Positions 17,944 to 27,342 are shown, numbered from the stretch's first letter. The stretch: DNA of 64,000 nucleotides from Thermonema rossianum DSM 10300 (GCF_000426825.1 NZ_KE384579.1:264877-328876); one strand, 5' to 3'. Translations and numbers: made by a program. The notes: a model not told the origin generated them from the letters alone.

Positions 17944-20747
17944 CCTCTATAGGTTTTTTCAGAGTTTTGGGGGTCCACGCGCAAGAAGCGCACCTTGGCA
18001 CTGTAGTAATACACGCCGGAAGGCAGCTCATTGCCGCCGTCGCTGTTGCCATCCGGATTATAGCGGCCGTCCCAGTTGATAGCCGGGTCGGAAGGAGAGT
18101 AGAAAACGCGTTTTCCCCAGCGGTTGACCACCTCAAATTCTATACTTTCCACAAACAACAGGGGCTCGAGGGGCGTGAACACATCGTTAATGCCGTCGCC
18201 ATTGGGCGTGAATACATTGGGCAGCTGAAACTGAATACAGTTATCTATACATACTTCATTGCTGAAATCGCTTTCATTGCCTGATTGGTCAACGGCTGTC
18301 ACCACGTAGCAGCCGGCCAGAGAGCTGAGCCCCCCATGGGTGAAGGTAAACTGTGTGCCGTTTACCTCGGCTATGGGCGTGCCATAATCGGCATCGATGG
18401 TTGGTTTATAGTAAATGCGGAAAGCCGAAATATTGGAAGGCTCATATTCGCAGCCGTTGAAGGTTTCACCACAGGTGCCGCCGCCGTTGTTGCCATTGTC
18501 GAGTGTCCATTGCAGTTGATTGCTGAAGGGAGGACCGGCAGAAAAGTCAAAGGTTTCACAATCTATGTTTTGAATAGTGAGCACAGGCGGGCAGGGCGGT
18601 ATTTGGTCGTCGGGTTGCCCGTTGTTTACCTGCGAGCGATTCAGCAGGGGAACACTTAATGAGGGATACTCATTGGTGATATCGTCGTTGTAATAAGAAC
18701 CGCGCGTAAGCACATAATAAAAATAGGTCGTGTTGTCTTGTCCGGCATCGGTATCGGTATAAATGCCATATTCCGTAACGCTAGGCATAAACTGCGCCAG
18801 CAGGCTAAAACTACCGCTTGTGTTCAGGCTGCGAAAAATATCATGGTTTTGCAAGGCATTGCTCCATGGGGTATTGTAGTCCCAGCGCAAGTCGATACAG
18901 TTGCTTTTGGGGGTTAAACTAAGCCACACGGTAGAAGCCACATCCGATGAATCGACGAACACGGCACTGTTTGCATCGGTGGCGTTGCCGAAAAAAGCAA
19001 TGCGGTAATGATAGCTTTTTTCGGCTGTGTTCAGCCCGTTGTCAGTAAAAGAGATAATATTACGGTCAGCCGGATTGACATTGTACAGGCTGAATACCGG
19101 CGTATCTGTATTGCCATCCAAGCCCTCGCCCCGGTAAACCACATAGCCAAAAGGAGCAGGAGGGGTACCATTGGGAAACTGAAACGGCTGAATGAAGTTT
19201 ACTTCTATGCTGCCGTTGGTAGCATCTGTATTGAGCACATCTACTTTGGTAAACAAAGGTACATCAATGGCTAAGGCTACACACACTTCATCGGAAGCAT
19301 AGCTTTCACCGCCGGCCGGTGGCGGAAAGACCGCAGAAATACGGTAGCTGTAGCGGCGTCCTACCTTCACGCTTTTATCGGTGTAAGAAGTGGCGGTAGG
19401 AGGCAGCTCGGCAATAGCCACATAACCTTGCCCATCGGGCGCACCGGTGTCGCAGTTCATGGGGTTGCCCGTAGAGCAACCGTCTTTACGCCATACAATG
19501 AGCTTTTGTGCTTTAGCAGCACACACATAGGGGTCCCATGTAAGGGTAATTTCATCGTTGGCATTGTCCACATTGGCTTGAAGGTTCACAGGCTTGGGAC
19601 CTACCACTTTTATGTTCCATACTTTGATGTCCACAAGTGGGTCGCCCAAGCTGGGGGGCGGGTTGTCTTGAGCTTTGAACACTATTTGATAGGGTTGTGC
19701 GCGGATATGGTCGCAGGAAGGTGCCCACTGAAAGGTGCTACCATCGAAGGAGGCTTGTGGCGTGGGAAAGTTGCTGTCGAATACCTGTCCCGTAGCCGTG
19801 ATTTGCACACTGTGGCCGTCGGGGTCGGTGGCTGTGATGGTCTCGTTGAGGGTTTCTTGTGTGGCAGCCACGCACGCATCCCCGGGGACTTGTAATAACG
19901 GACGGCGGTTCTGTGTTTCGGTGACCACAATTTGCATGTCACGCACCACATAGCCCAAAAACACATAGCTGACCTGCCCTTGAGAGTTGACCACCTTACG
20001 CCATTCTTCAACCTTAATGGCAATATTGACACAAGAGCCGTTGGCAAGGCCGCCGGGTGCATCCCATGTGACGGTGCCGGTTACAGGGTCTATGCCGTAA
20101 AAAGGCGTGCCGCCCGATTCGGAGATGCTGCTGAGGTAGTTGTCCAACGAAACATAGTTGGAAACTTCTGTATCAAAGTCTTTTTTGGGAGTAATCAGCT
20201 TGAATGAAAGGCTGTCACCGTCGGGGTCATAGGCTGCGGGGTTGTGCAGGAATTTTTGTCCCAAGGCAGCCTGATCTACCGGAGGAGCCAGCAAGACGGG
20301 GCTGCTGTTAAGCCCCACAAATGGTTGAATAACCAGTTCGGACTCAACAAACAAATCGGTTTCCAAGGCATTGCTCATATTGACGGTACAGCCGTTGCGG
20401 AACTGCTCGCGGTAACCCAAGCGGTAGGTGCCTGCACCGGGGAAGGTATAAGTAAACACGTAGCGTACACGGGTGATGAGCGGTGCCACCTGCACTTCAT
20501 CCAAGAGTGGGGCCGTCAGCGACACCCCCCCGGGTTGTATTACCAAAGTGGCTTCGGGGTCGGCGGGTACCCCGCGCGTGTCTCTATATACAATCAGGGT
20601 GATGCGGTAGGTAAGTGAGTTAGGGTCCAGTTGTGAGGCAGTGATTTGGCCCGCACGCAGGTGGGTGGCATGCAAGGTGCCCAAAGCCCCAAGCAATACA
20701 AACCCTGTGAGAAGAAGATGGCGAAAGATGGTATGCTGCTGTTTCAT
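17922..20747 (-). CDS. Secreted surface protein with T9SS type B (gliding-motility-associated) C-terminal domain
   Basis: 941 residues. An N-terminal signal peptide (about 1-27, ending in TLHA) is followed by a beta-rich region that recalls fibronectin-type and cadherin-like modules, for example around EITLTWDPYVC and SGSFSLLAQFMP. The last 90 residues carry the type IX sorting domain: LPNVFTPNGDGINDVF, VVNRWGKRVFY, NWDGRYN and LPSGVYYYSAKV. Such proteins cross the outer membrane through the type IX secretion system and are attached to or released from the surface, often as adhesins in gliding bacteria. No secretion-machinery genes are in the window. The gene is divergent from sdhC with its own promoter. 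Confidence 0.9.
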   Translation of the reverse strand: MKQQHTIFRHLLLTGFVLLGALGTLHATHLRAGQITASQLDPNSLTYRITLIVYRDTRGVPADPEATLVIQPGGVSLTAPLLDEVQVAPLITRVRYVFTYTFPGAGTYRLGYREQFRNGCTVNMSNALETDLFVESELVIQPFVGLNSSPVLLAPPVDQAALGQKFLHNPAAYDPDGDSLSFKLITPKKDFDTEVSNYVSLDNYLSSISESGGTPFYGIDPVTGTVTWDAPGGLANGSCVNIAIKVEEWRKVVNSQGQVSYVFLGYVVRDMQIVVTETQNRRPLLQVPGDACVAATQETLNETITATDPDGHSVQITATGQVFDSNFPTPQASFDGSTFQWAPSCDHIRAQPYQIVFKAQDNPPPSLGDPLVDIKVWNIKVVGPKPVNLQANVDNANDEITLTWDPYVCAAKAQKLIVWRKDGCSTGNPMNCDTGAPDGQGYVAIAELPPTATSYTDKSVKVGRRYSYRISAVFPPPAGGESYASDEVCVALAIDVPLFTKVDVLNTDATNGSIEVNFIQPFQFPNGTPPAPFGYVVYRGEGLDGNTDTPVFSLYNVNPADRNIISFTDNGLNTAEKSYHYRIAFFGNATDANSAVFVDSSDVASTVWLSLTPKSNCIDLRWDYNTPWSNALQNHDIFRSLNTSGSFSLLAQFMPSVTEYGIYTDTDAGQDNTTYFYYVLTRGSYYNDDITNEYPSLSVPLLNRSQVNNGQPDDQIPPCPPVLTIQNIDCETFDFSAGPPFSNQLQWTLDNGNNGGGTCGETFNGCEYEPSNISAFRIYYKPTIDADYGTPIAEVNGTQFTFTHGGLSSLAGCYVVTAVDQSGNESDFSNEVCIDNCIQFQLPNVFTPNGDGINDVFTPLEPLLFVESIEFEVVNRWGKRVFYSPSDPAINWDGRYNPDGNSDGGNELPSGVYYYSAKVRFLRVDPQNSEKTYRGWIHLLR

Positions 20748-20796
20748 AGTCGATAGTTAATACGCTGCCCAATGGAAGGGTAAAACCAAAACAAAA

Positions 20797-20827
20797 CAAA
20801 TTTACAATATGTTGCCATATTCGGAAA
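20797..20827 (-). promoter_or_regulatory. Promoter for the T9SS surface protein
   Basis: On the minus strand TAAATTTG (complement of 20797-20804) is a perfect TAnnTTTG element. TTTC, one base off the TTTG consensus, lies 19 bases upstream (complement of 20824-20827). The gene starts at 20747, leaving a leader of roughly 45 bases. Confidence 0.5.
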
Positions 20828-20871
20828 CGAAAAAGGAGTTTGTTTAGATACATTCAAAATAAAACCATGCT

Positions 20872-20903
20872 TTTGCTTTCTATCGGGCAGTAGTGTAAAT
20901 TTG
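20872..20903 (+). promoter_or_regulatory. Promoter of the sdhCAB operon
   Basis: TTTG (20872-20875), a 20-base spacer and TAAATTTG (20896-20903) match the Bacteroidota housekeeping promoter exactly. The sdhC ATG is at 20975, so a leader of about 65 bases is predicted. No operator could be recognised. Confidence 0.65.
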
Positions 20904-20974
20904 GAGCGAACAATTAAAACAACTTTCCTAAACGGTTCATTTATACTTTAAAAAAGCTAAACAAAAAAAAAACT

Positions 20975-21655
20975 ATGAGTTGGATAGCTGAAACGCTCAC
21001 GAGTTCGGTGGGGCGCAAAGTAATCATGGCGCTTACCGGCTTTTTTTTGATTCTCTTCATCATTGTGCACCTGTCGGGTAACCTGCAGCTGCTTTTGAAC
21101 GATGGCGGAGAGCAGTTCAACAAGTACGCACACTTCATGGGGCACAACCCTCTGATTCAAACAGTTTCCATTCTGAACTTCACCTTCATTCTTCTGCACG
21201 TGATTACATCTATCATCTTGACGCGTCGCAACAGCGAGGCGCGCCCGGTGAAGTACCATGTGTCGCGCATGCAGAACAGCAGTACTTGGGCTTCGCGCAA
21301 TATGGGCTTTCTGGGCTCTATTATTTTCATCTTCCTGGTAGTGCATCTCGCCAACTTCTGGTTCAAAATGAAGTTTGGTGGGGTACCCATGGTGGAATAT
21401 GACGGAGTGCAGTATAAGGATCTGTTCACTGTAGTGAAAGAAGCCTTCCAACAAGAGTGGATAGTCATTGTTTACGTGGTGGCAATGGTAGCTTTGGGCT
21501 ATCACCTCTCTCACGGTTTTATGAGCGCTTTCCGTACTTTCGGTTTACATCACCGTAAGTACAACGGTTTTATCAAAGGACTGGGTATTGCTTTCTCTAT
21601 TGCCGTAGCCATCGGCTATGCCATCATCCCTGTTATCATCTATTTCAGATACTAA
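20975..21655 (+). CDS. sdhC: Succinate dehydrogenase/fumarate reductase cytochrome b558 subunit
   Basis: 226 residues with five predicted membrane helices. Histidines suited to bind two b-type hemes lie in FIIVHLSGNL, FILLHVITS, LVVHLANFW and LGYHLSHGF. This is the single-subunit, di-heme anchor found in Bacteroidota and epsilonproteobacteria, replacing separate SdhC/SdhD proteins. It anchors the SdhAB complex in the inner membrane and exchanges electrons with menaquinone. The order sdhC-sdhA-sdhB with gaps of 24 and 16 bases indicates an operon. Confidence 0.95.
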   Translation: MSWIAETLTSSVGRKVIMALTGFFLILFIIVHLSGNLQLLLNDGGEQFNKYAHFMGHNPLIQTVSILNFTFILLHVITSIILTRRNSEARPVKYHVSRMQNSSTWASRNMGFLGSIIFIFLVVHLANFWFKMKFGGVPMVEYDGVQYKDLFTVVKEAFQQEWIVIVYVVAMVALGYHLSHGFMSAFRTFGLHHRKYNGFIKGLGIAFSIAVAIGYAIIPVIIYFRY

Positions 21656-21679
21656 CCAAACGATTAAAACAAGCAGACT

Positions 21680-23635
21680 ATGAGCACTGTAGCAACTGAT
21701 ATAAAACTGGACGCTAAGATCCCCGAAGGACCCTTAGCCGAAAAATGGGAAAAACACAAGTTCAACATTAAGCTGGTAAACCCTGCCAATAAACGTAAAT
21801 ACGATATCATTGTAGTGGGTACCGGGCTTGCCGGTGCTTCGGCTGCCGCCACATTGGCAGAGCTGGGCTACAATGTAAAGGCATTCTGTTTTCAAGACAG
21901 CCCGCGCCGTGCTCACAGTATTGCGGCACAAGGGGGTATCAACGCCGCTAAGAATTACCAAGGCGACGGCGACAGCATCTTCCGTTTGTTCTATGATACC
22001 ATCAAAGGGGGTGACTATCGTTCCCGCGAAGCCAACGTGTATCGCTTGGCGCAAGTAAGTGTTAATATCATCGACCAAGCCGTGGCACAAGGTGTGCCCT
22101 TCGCCCGTGAATATGGTGGCTTGCTTGCCAACCGCTCATTTGGTGGTGCACAGGTGTCCCGTACTTTCTACGCCAAAGGGCAAACCGGGCAACAGCTGCT
22201 GTTGGGTGCCTATTCTGCCTTGATGCGTCAGGTAGCTGCCGGCAAGGTGCAGCTCTTCCCCCGCACCGAGCTGCTGGATGTGGTGTTGGTCGATGGAAAG
22301 GCCCGCGGTATCGTTGCCCGTAACCTGATTACCGGTAAGATAGAGTCTCACTCGGCACATGCCGTGGTGCTGGCAACCGGTGGATACGGCAACGTCTTCT
22401 ATTTGTCAACCAACGCCATGGGGTCTAATGGTTCGGCTGCATGGCGTGCCTATAAGAAAGGGGCTTTGTTTGCAAACCCCTGCTTCACTCAGATTCACCC
22501 CACCTGTATTCCTGTGTCGGGGCACTACCAGTCGAAACTGACCCTCATGTCCGAATCGTTGCGTAACGACGGACGGGTATGGGTGCCCAAAACAGTAGAA
22601 GACGCCGAAAAAATTCGCCGGGGTGAACTGAATCCCAACGATCTGCCCGAAGATCGCCGCGATTATTATCTCGAGCGCAAATATCCTTCGTTTGGTAACT
22701 TGGTACCGCGTGATGTGGCTTCGCGCAACGCCAAATATGTGTGCGATGAAGGGCGTGGTGTTGGTCCTACGGGTTTGGCTGTATTCCTCGACTTCCGCGA
22801 TGCCATCAAGCGCGACGGCAGAGCAGTGATTGAAGCCAAGTACGGCAACCTTTTCGACATGTACATGCGCATTACTGGGGAAAACCCCTACGAAGTGCCC
22901 ATGAAGATTTACCCGGCCGTGCACTACACCATGGGCGGCTTGTGGGTAGATTACAACCTGATGACCACCATTCCCGGCTTGTATGCCATAGGTGAATGTA
23001 ACTTCTCTGACCACGGTGCCAACCGATTGGGAGCCAGCGCTTTGATGCAAGGCTTGGCAGATGGTTACTTCATCTTGCCCTACACTATTGGCGACTATTT
23101 GGCACGCATGCCTTACGACAAAGTGCCGACTACTCATCCTGCTTTCAAGGATGCCGAGCGTGAGGTGGAAAACCGCATCAAGAAGCTGTTGAGCATCAAC
23201 GGTAAGCGCACGGTAGATGAGTTCCACCGCGAGTTGGGCAAAATCATGTGGGATTACTGCGGCATGTCGCGTAATGCCGAAGGCTTGACCAAAGCCCGTG
23301 AAATGGTAGTGAAGCTGCGCGAAGAGTTCTGGTCTGACCTCAAGATGGTAGGCGTGAACGAAGAGTTCAACCAAACCCTGGAAAAAGCCTTGCGCGTGGC
23401 TGACTTCTTCGAATTGGCAGAGCTTATGATTATCGACGCCCTGCATCGCAATGAATCTTGTGGCGGTCACTTCCGTGAAGAATATCAAACGCCTGACGGC
23501 GAAGCCTTGCGTAACGACGAAGAATATGCCTACGTGGCAGCATGGCAGTATACCGGTGACGGCAACGAGCCCGTCTTGCACAAAGAACCGCTGGTGTTCG
23601 AAAACGTGAAGCTAACCCAAAGAAGTTACAAATAA
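21680..23635 (+). CDS. sdhA: Succinate dehydrogenase/fumarate reductase flavoprotein subunit
   Basis: 651 residues. The FAD-binding Rossmann motif is [20 protein letters not shown]. The histidine expected to hold FAD covalently is in [17 protein letters not shown]. The substrate-binding and catalytic region includes HPTCIPVSG and, toward the C-terminal half, [12 protein letters not shown] and [18 protein letters not shown]. It oxidises succinate to fumarate in the TCA cycle, or the reverse under anaerobiosis. Length and context fit the cytochrome-b558 class. Confidence 0.96.
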   Translation: MSTVATDIKLDAKIPEGPLAEKWEKHKFNIKLVNPANKRKYDIIVVGTGLAGASAAATLAELGYNVKAFCFQDSPRRAHSIAAQGGINAAKNYQGDGDSIFRLFYDTIKGGDYRSREANVYRLAQVSVNIIDQAVAQGVPFAREYGGLLANRSFGGAQVSRTFYAKGQTGQQLLLGAYSALMRQVAAGKVQLFPRTELLDVVLVDGKARGIVARNLITGKIESHSAHAVVLATGGYGNVFYLSTNAMGSNGSAAWRAYKKGALFANPCFTQIHPTCIPVSGHYQSKLTLMSESLRNDGRVWVPKTVEDAEKIRRGELNPNDLPEDRRDYYLERKYPSFGNLVPRDVASRNAKYVCDEGRGVGPTGLAVFLDFRDAIKRDGRAVIEAKYGNLFDMYMRITGENPYEVPMKIYPAVHYTMGGLWVDYNLMTTIPGLYAIGECNFSDHGANRLGASALMQGLADGYFILPYTIGDYLARMPYDKVPTTHPAFKDAEREVENRIKKLLSINGKRTVDEFHRELGKIMWDYCGMSRNAEGLTKAREMVVKLREEFWSDLKMVGVNEEFNQTLEKALRVADFFELAELMIIDALHRNESCGGHFREEYQTPDGEALRNDEEYAYVAAWQYTGDGNEPVLHKEPLVFENVKLTQRSYK

Positions 23636-23651
23636 CAAACCCCCAAGAGCT

Positions 23652-24431
23652 ATGAAACTGACTCTCAAAATATGGCGTCAAAAAGATGCAAACGATAAAG
23701 GGCGTTTCGTTACCTATCAGGTGGACGACGTGTCGCCCGATATGTCTTTCCTCGAAATGCTGGATGTGCTCAATGAAAGCTTGATTCATAAAGGCGAGGA
23801 CCCGGTAGCTTTCGACCACGATTGCCGCGAGGGTATATGTGGTATGTGTAGCCTCTTCATCAACGGTAAGCCGCACGGGCCTGAGCAAACCACCACCTGC
23901 CAGCTGCACATGCGTAGCTTCAAAGATGGCGATACCATTGTGATTGAGCCTTGGCGTGCCAAGCCCTTCCCTGTGGTAAAAGACCTGGTGGTGGACCGCA
24001 GCGCTTTTGACCGAATCATTCAAGCAGGTGGTTACATTTCTGTAAACACAGGCTCGGCACAAGATGCCAACAATATTCCTATTCCGAAAGACAAAGCCAG
24101 CGAGGCTTTCGACGCCGCTACCTGCATCGGTTGTGGTGCTTGTGTGGCAGCTTGTAAGAACGCCTCGGCTATGCTGTTTGTGGCTGCCAAAGTATCTCAC
24201 TTGGCATTGCTGCCGCAAGGGGACCCCGAGCGGGCCATCCGGGTATCGAAAATGGTAGCCCAAATGGATGCCGAAGGCTTCGGAGCCTGCACCAACACCG
24301 GCGCTTGCGAAGCGGAGTGCCCCAAAGGCATTTCAGTGAAAAATATCGCGCGTCTGAACCGCGAGTTCCTGCGTGCCAAGTTTATTGAAGAGGTGGACAA
24401 GCCTCTCGAAGAACTGGCAGAAGGAAAATAA
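23652..24431 (+). CDS. sdhB: Succinate dehydrogenase/fumarate reductase iron-sulfur subunit
   Basis: 259 residues. The [2Fe-2S] ligands are in [17 protein letters not shown] with a further cysteine in TTTCQLH. The C-terminal domain holds [13 protein letters not shown] and [15 protein letters not shown], which ligate the [4Fe-4S] and [3Fe-4S] centres. It carries electrons from the SdhA flavin to the heme anchor SdhC. A strong terminator follows 22 bases after the stop, closing the operon. Confidence 0.96.
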   Translation: MKLTLKIWRQKDANDKGRFVTYQVDDVSPDMSFLEMLDVLNESLIHKGEDPVAFDHDCREGICGMCSLFINGKPHGPEQTTTCQLHMRSFKDGDTIVIEPWRAKPFPVVKDLVVDRSAFDRIIQAGGYISVNTGSAQDANNIPIPKDKASEAFDAATCIGCGACVAACKNASAMLFVAAKVSHLALLPQGDPERAIRVSKMVAQMDAEGFGACTNTGACEAECPKGISVKNIARLNREFLRAKFIEEVDKPLEELAEGK

Positions 24432-24453
24432 AAAAGTTGCAAACCATAAAATG

Positions 24454-24489
24454 GCGGCTTGTCTTCGGGCAAGCCGCTTTTCTTTTTTT
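24454..24489 (+). terminator. Terminator of sdhCAB
   Basis: GCGGCTTG (24454-24461) pairs perfectly with CAAGCCGC (24470-24477) around an 8-base loop. A T-rich run interrupted by one C follows (24478-24489). Confidence 0.9.
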
Positions 24490-24597
24490 AAGAAGGTGCA
24501 AAGGGCACTTTTGTGCTGTTGATAAAAAAATAAAAAGACAAAATGGCAGTTTTTATGCCTTTTTGTAAGCGGGTATAATCTTTGAAGTTGTTTATTT

Positions 24598-24638
24598 ACA
24601 AAAGGCAGGCTTTTCTTTAACTATTGGCTGCCTTTTGT
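24598..24638 (+). promoter_or_regulatory. Inverted repeat in the leader of the dnaJ-like gene
   Basis: ACAAAAGGCAG (24598-24608) and CTGCCTTTTGT (24628-24638) form a perfect 11-bp inverted repeat with a 19-base spacer, 38 bases before the ATG. A related TGCCTTTTTGT occurs at 24556-24566, so the motif is present three times. It does not match the CIRCE element. It may be a repressor site or an RNA hairpin affecting translation; a sigma-70-like TATAAT lies upstream at 24575-24580. Confidence 0.4.
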
Positions 24639-24662
24639 TTACTTGAAAATAAAATACCAAAA

Positions 24663-24668
24663 AGGAGG
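24663..24668 (+). promoter_or_regulatory. Strong Shine-Dalgarno sequence for the dnaJ-like gene
   Basis: AGGAGG sits 8 bases before the ATG at 24677. Almost all other genes in this window have no such sequence, so this site is exceptional and fixes the start codon. Confidence 0.75.
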
Positions 24669-24676
24669 AACAGGAT

Positions 24677-25588
24677 ATGGAATTTATCGATTACTATAAA
24701 GTGTTGGGGGTAGATAAAAACGCATCAGCCGACGAAATTAAAAAAGCGTACCGGAAACTGGCGCGCAAGTACCACCCGGACGTAAACCCCGACAATCTGG
24801 AGGCAGAAGCCAAGTTTAAGCAAATCAATGAAGCTTACGAAGTGCTTAGTGACCCCGAAAAACGTAAAAAATACGATCAATTTGGGGCACAGTGGAAGCA
24901 TGCAGACCAGTTCAATCAGCAATATGGCGGACAGGGCGGATACTACACTTATACCAATTTTGGAGACTCGGACTTTGGCGAATATTCCGACTTTTCAGAC
25001 TTCTTTAAGACCATTTTCGGTGATATGTTCACGGGAGGCGGTGGGCGCCGCCGCACGCGCATGTCTATGAAAGGCGAGGATGTGCGGGCAACGGTTTCGT
25101 TGCCGCTGAGCGAAACACTAAGCACGCACAAGCGCGTCATAGAGTTCAACGGAAAGAAATTGCGCATTACTGTCCCTGCCGGTATTAAAGACGGGCAGAC
25201 CATCCGTATTAAAGGACAAGGCGGAGCAGGGGTGAATGGAGGTCCCAATGGTGACCTTTACATTACCTTCCATATTATACCGGATCCTCGTTTCCGCATA
25301 GAGGGCGAAGACCTGCACATGACGCATGAAGTGGATTTGTACACCTTGATTCTGGGCGGTGAAACCGAAATAGATACCCTTTACGGGCGTGTGCGGGCTA
25401 AAATAAAACCTGAAACACAAAACAACACCAAAATTAGATTGAAGGGCAAAGGATTGCCCAAATACAAGCAAGAGGAGCAGAAAGGCGACCTTTATGTGAC
25501 TTTACAGGCTCGGTTGCCGCAGGGGTTGAGCGAGGAAGAAAAGGAGCTGTTCCGTCGATTGGCTGAGTTAAGAAAACAAAAAGCATAA
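24677..25588 (+). CDS. cbpA: DnaJ/CbpA-type J-domain co-chaperone
   Basis: 303 residues. The J domain spans about 1-70 with the HPD motif at residues 33-35, which stimulates the ATPase of Hsp70 (DnaK). A Gly/Phe/Tyr-rich linker with GGQGGYYTY follows. The C-terminal substrate-binding and dimerisation regions begin near residue 125 ([12 protein letters not shown]). The cysteine-rich zinc finger of true DnaJ is absent, so it is a class II (CbpA) protein. The partner modulator gene cbpM starts 4 bases after the stop. The leader carries an inverted repeat and a strong ribosome-binding site, so regulated expression is likely. Confidence 0.9.
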   Translation: MEFIDYYKVLGVDKNASADEIKKAYRKLARKYHPDVNPDNLEAEAKFKQINEAYEVLSDPEKRKKYDQFGAQWKHADQFNQQYGGQGGYYTYTNFGDSDFGEYSDFSDFFKTIFGDMFTGGGGRRRTRMSMKGEDVRATVSLPLSETLSTHKRVIEFNGKKLRITVPAGIKDGQTIRIKGQGGAGVNGGPNGDLYITFHIIPDPRFRIEGEDLHMTHEVDLYTLILGGETEIDTLYGRVRAKIKPETQNNTKIRLKGKGLPKYKQEEQKGDLYVTLQARLPQGLSEEEKELFRRLAELRKQKA

Positions 25589-25592
25589 ACCT

Positions 25593-25907
25593 ATGGCACG
25601 TATTCATATTCAACGCATTATAGAATATTATGAAGTGCCCGCTTCTGTGTGGGACGAGTTGGTTGATTTTGGCTTGATACCATTGGTACATACCGAAGAA
25701 GGCGATTTTGTAGAAGAGGATATGTTGGGGCATGTGGAACGGGTGTTGCGCTTGGCTTTAGATTTGGGCGTCAATAAAGAAGGTATTGAAATTATTTGCC
25801 GCATGCGGGAGGAGCTGAGCCGTGCCCGCCGCGAGCTGCTAAGCATGCGTTATCATGCCCGCTTGCCCCAAGACAACAACGGACGCCCCATGGATTATAT
25901 GAATTAG
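25593..25907 (+). CDS. cbpM: CbpM-like chaperone modulator
   Basis: 104 residues with a MerR-like helical fold: RIIEYYEVPASVWDELVDFGLIP, then a helix with LGHVERVLRLALDLGVNKEGIEII. CbpM proteins bind the J domain of CbpA and block its action on DnaK. The four-base gap to the dnaJ-like gene and the same operon order as in other bacteria support the assignment. The C-terminal tail after about residue 85 is polar and probably flexible. Confidence 0.8.
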   Translation: MARIHIQRIIEYYEVPASVWDELVDFGLIPLVHTEEGDFVEEDMLGHVERVLRLALDLGVNKEGIEIICRMREELSRARRELLSMRYHARLPQDNNGRPMDYMN

Positions 25908-25934
25908 CTGGTAAATATGTTTGATGTAAAATAA

Positions 25935-25970
25935 AAATAGACTTCCCCATTTCAACAGGGAAGCCTATTT
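25935..25970 (-). terminator. Terminator of tRNA-Leu, possibly bidirectional
   Basis: AAATAG-A-CTTCCC (25935-25947) pairs with GGGAAG-C-CTATTT (25958-25970), with one internal mismatch. On the minus strand a T-rich tract follows the hairpin, directly downstream of the tRNA. It may also stop transcripts from cbpM on the plus strand, where the T-run is poorer. Confidence 0.65.
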
Positions 25971-25977
25971 GATTTTG

Positions 25978-26061
25978 TGCTCGCGGGGGGATTCGAACCC
26001 CCACGCCCTAACGGGCACCACCCCCTCAAGATGGCGTGTCTACCAATTCCACCACACGAGC
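25978..26061 (-). tRNA. tRNA-Leu (anticodon GAG)
   Basis: 84 nt. The acceptor stem GCTCGTG pairs with CGCGAGC (one G-U pair), and the discriminator is A. The D-arm contains TGGTAGACA. The anticodon stem CCATC/GGTGG encloses the loop TTGAGGG, giving anticodon GAG, which reads CUC and CUU. A long variable arm (GCCCGTTAGGGC) marks a class II tRNA, and the T-arm is GGGGGTTCGAATCCCCC. The 3' CCA is not encoded. Confidence 0.95.
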
Positions 26062-26142
26062 TTTCTTTGGTGGCCTTTTGCGATGGCAAAGGTATAATGA
26101 TTTTGCTAATCGTGCAAGCAGTTTTGATAATTTTTTAAACCA

Positions 26143-26168
26143 AAAGAGGCACCTGCAGGTGCCTCTTT
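26143..26168 (-). terminator. Terminator of the baeRF-like gene
   Basis: A perfect 26-bp palindrome with arms AAAGAGGCACCTG and CAGGTGCCTCTTT, 16 bases after the stop of the minus-strand gene. TTTTGGTTT follows in the direction of transcription. Confidence 0.75.
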
Positions 26169-26184
26169 CCGGATATGTAAGTGC

Positions 26185-27273
26185 TTAGTATCTGAGTACC
26201 ATGGCTATGCGGTCATATTTGTCCAGCGTGCCGTCCGGCACAAAAATTACTTGCCCGCCAAACTGCAATACTGTTTCCACTATGTCATCTACCAGGTCGT
26301 CGATAACGCCCGGTGCTTTGGGGTCCACATCGAAAAACAGTTGGTTGTTTTCTATTTTGGCAGCTTGTTGGTAATTTTCTTCCACAAACAGCAAGCGCCC
26401 GCGCCCTTCTTGAGCGGTGCGATACACTTCATTGATGCCGGCAGCTGCTAACTTGTCTTTGAAGGCTTTTTCCAGTTCGCCAAGCATTTCCTGACGACGC
26501 TCTTTTAAAAACTGCTCTACGATGGCTTGGGCTTTGGGAGCTATTTCATGAGCTTTGGCATCGTCATAATTGCCTTCCACGCTGCCAATAATAAGCTGTG
26601 GATGATCGGCTACTTCTTTGTAATAACCTATATTTTTGGCATCGCCGAAAAGTACCAAATGCCCGCTTTTGTTTTCTTTGTAGATTTCCCAGAACAGTTT
26701 ATCGGCACGATTGAAGAATTCCTTGATTTTGTTTTCTACTTCATGTGCGTTGCCGCTATCAATTATTTTCTTCTCATTAAACTCGGGCTCCATCGGGAAA
26801 CCGCCTTCGGTTACTTCTTGCAAATGGGTGCCTATACCTGCAAAGAGGCGCACTTTGGTTTTGCTTAGCACCATGGCATAATAGTAATCGGTTTTATGCA
26901 GCGCACGCAGGATGTCGCGTATTTCAAAAGAGCCATCTACCACCGTGCGGGCTTCCGGGCTTACGGGCAGTCGTAGATACTCGCTTACCGAAGGGCTTAC
27001 AAACAAAGCCAAGCCCTCAGTGTTGTATTGATGGTCAATTTGAGCTGCCAAGGCTTCCAGCTTATTGTAAAGCGCTTCTGCTTCTTTTTTATCCATCTCT
27101 TTTAAAAGACGCTCTTTCACCTCCTTCATGAGGTCTTTGAGCAAAACAGGGTCTTGAGCGTTGTCGGGGTGTGTGCGGTGCGTGGGCATGGTAATGGTTA
27201 CACAAGGGACCTCACGCACTTGCATTAATTCTTTCAACAACTTGGTGAGTCGTTTGTTACTTACAGAAGTCAT
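26185..27273 (-). CDS. baeRF-like (bacterial archaeo-eukaryotic release factor family) protein
   Basis: 362 residues. The N-terminus VPCVTITMPTHRTHPDN and the C-terminus GGQVIFVPDGTLDKYDRIAMVLRY fit the bacterial aeRF1-like proteins. These are related to eukaryotic eRF1/Pelota and are proposed to bind stalled or hibernating ribosomes; the best-known relative is Balon. No GGQ peptide-release motif is seen in a loop context; the C-terminal GGQV is part of a strand. The protein is acidic, soluble and without signal peptide. A strong AGGAGG lies 7 bases before its start, unusual for this genome and shared with the chaperone gene nearby. The function in this organism is inferred. Confidence 0.65.
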   Translation of the reverse strand: MTSVSNKRLTKLLKELMQVREVPCVTITMPTHRTHPDNAQDPVLLKDLMKEVKERLLKEMDKKEAEALYNKLEALAAQIDHQYNTEGLALFVSPSVSEYLRLPVSPEARTVVDGSFEIRDILRALHKTDYYYAMVLSKTKVRLFAGIGTHLQEVTEGGFPMEPEFNEKKIIDSGNAHEVENKIKEFFNRADKLFWEIYKENKSGHLVLFGDAKNIGYYKEVADHPQLIIGSVEGNYDDAKAHEIAPKAQAIVEQFLKERRQEMLGELEKAFKDKLAAAGINEVYRTAQEGRGRLLFVEENYQQAAKIENNQLFFDVDPKAPGVIDDLVDDIVETVLQFGGQVIFVPDGTLDKYDRIAMVLRY

Positions 27274-27280
27274 AGTAATT

Positions 27281-27286
27281 CCTCCT
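27281..27286 (-). promoter_or_regulatory. Strong Shine-Dalgarno sequence for the baeRF-like gene
   Basis: AGGAGG on the minus strand, 7 bases before the ATG at 27273, preceded by a run of A. It closely resembles the ribosome-binding site of the dnaJ-like gene. Confidence 0.75.
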
Positions 27287-27310
27287 TTTTTTTAGTTGAA
27301 CATGTTTGGT

Positions 27311-27342
27311 TTAAGATACAATCTGCCTTATGCTACTTCAAA
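27311..27342 (-). promoter_or_regulatory. Probable promoter of the baeRF-like gene
   Basis: On the minus strand TTTG (complement of 27339-27342) is followed after 20 bases by TATCTTAA (complement of 27311-27318). The upstream box is perfect and the downstream box matches 4 of 6 defined positions. Confidence 0.4.

Noticed and set aside
22406-23581. 391-codon open frame antisense to sdhA
   Set aside because: It is fully covered by the well-conserved sdhA gene, has no recognisable motifs, and arises from codon bias on the other strand.
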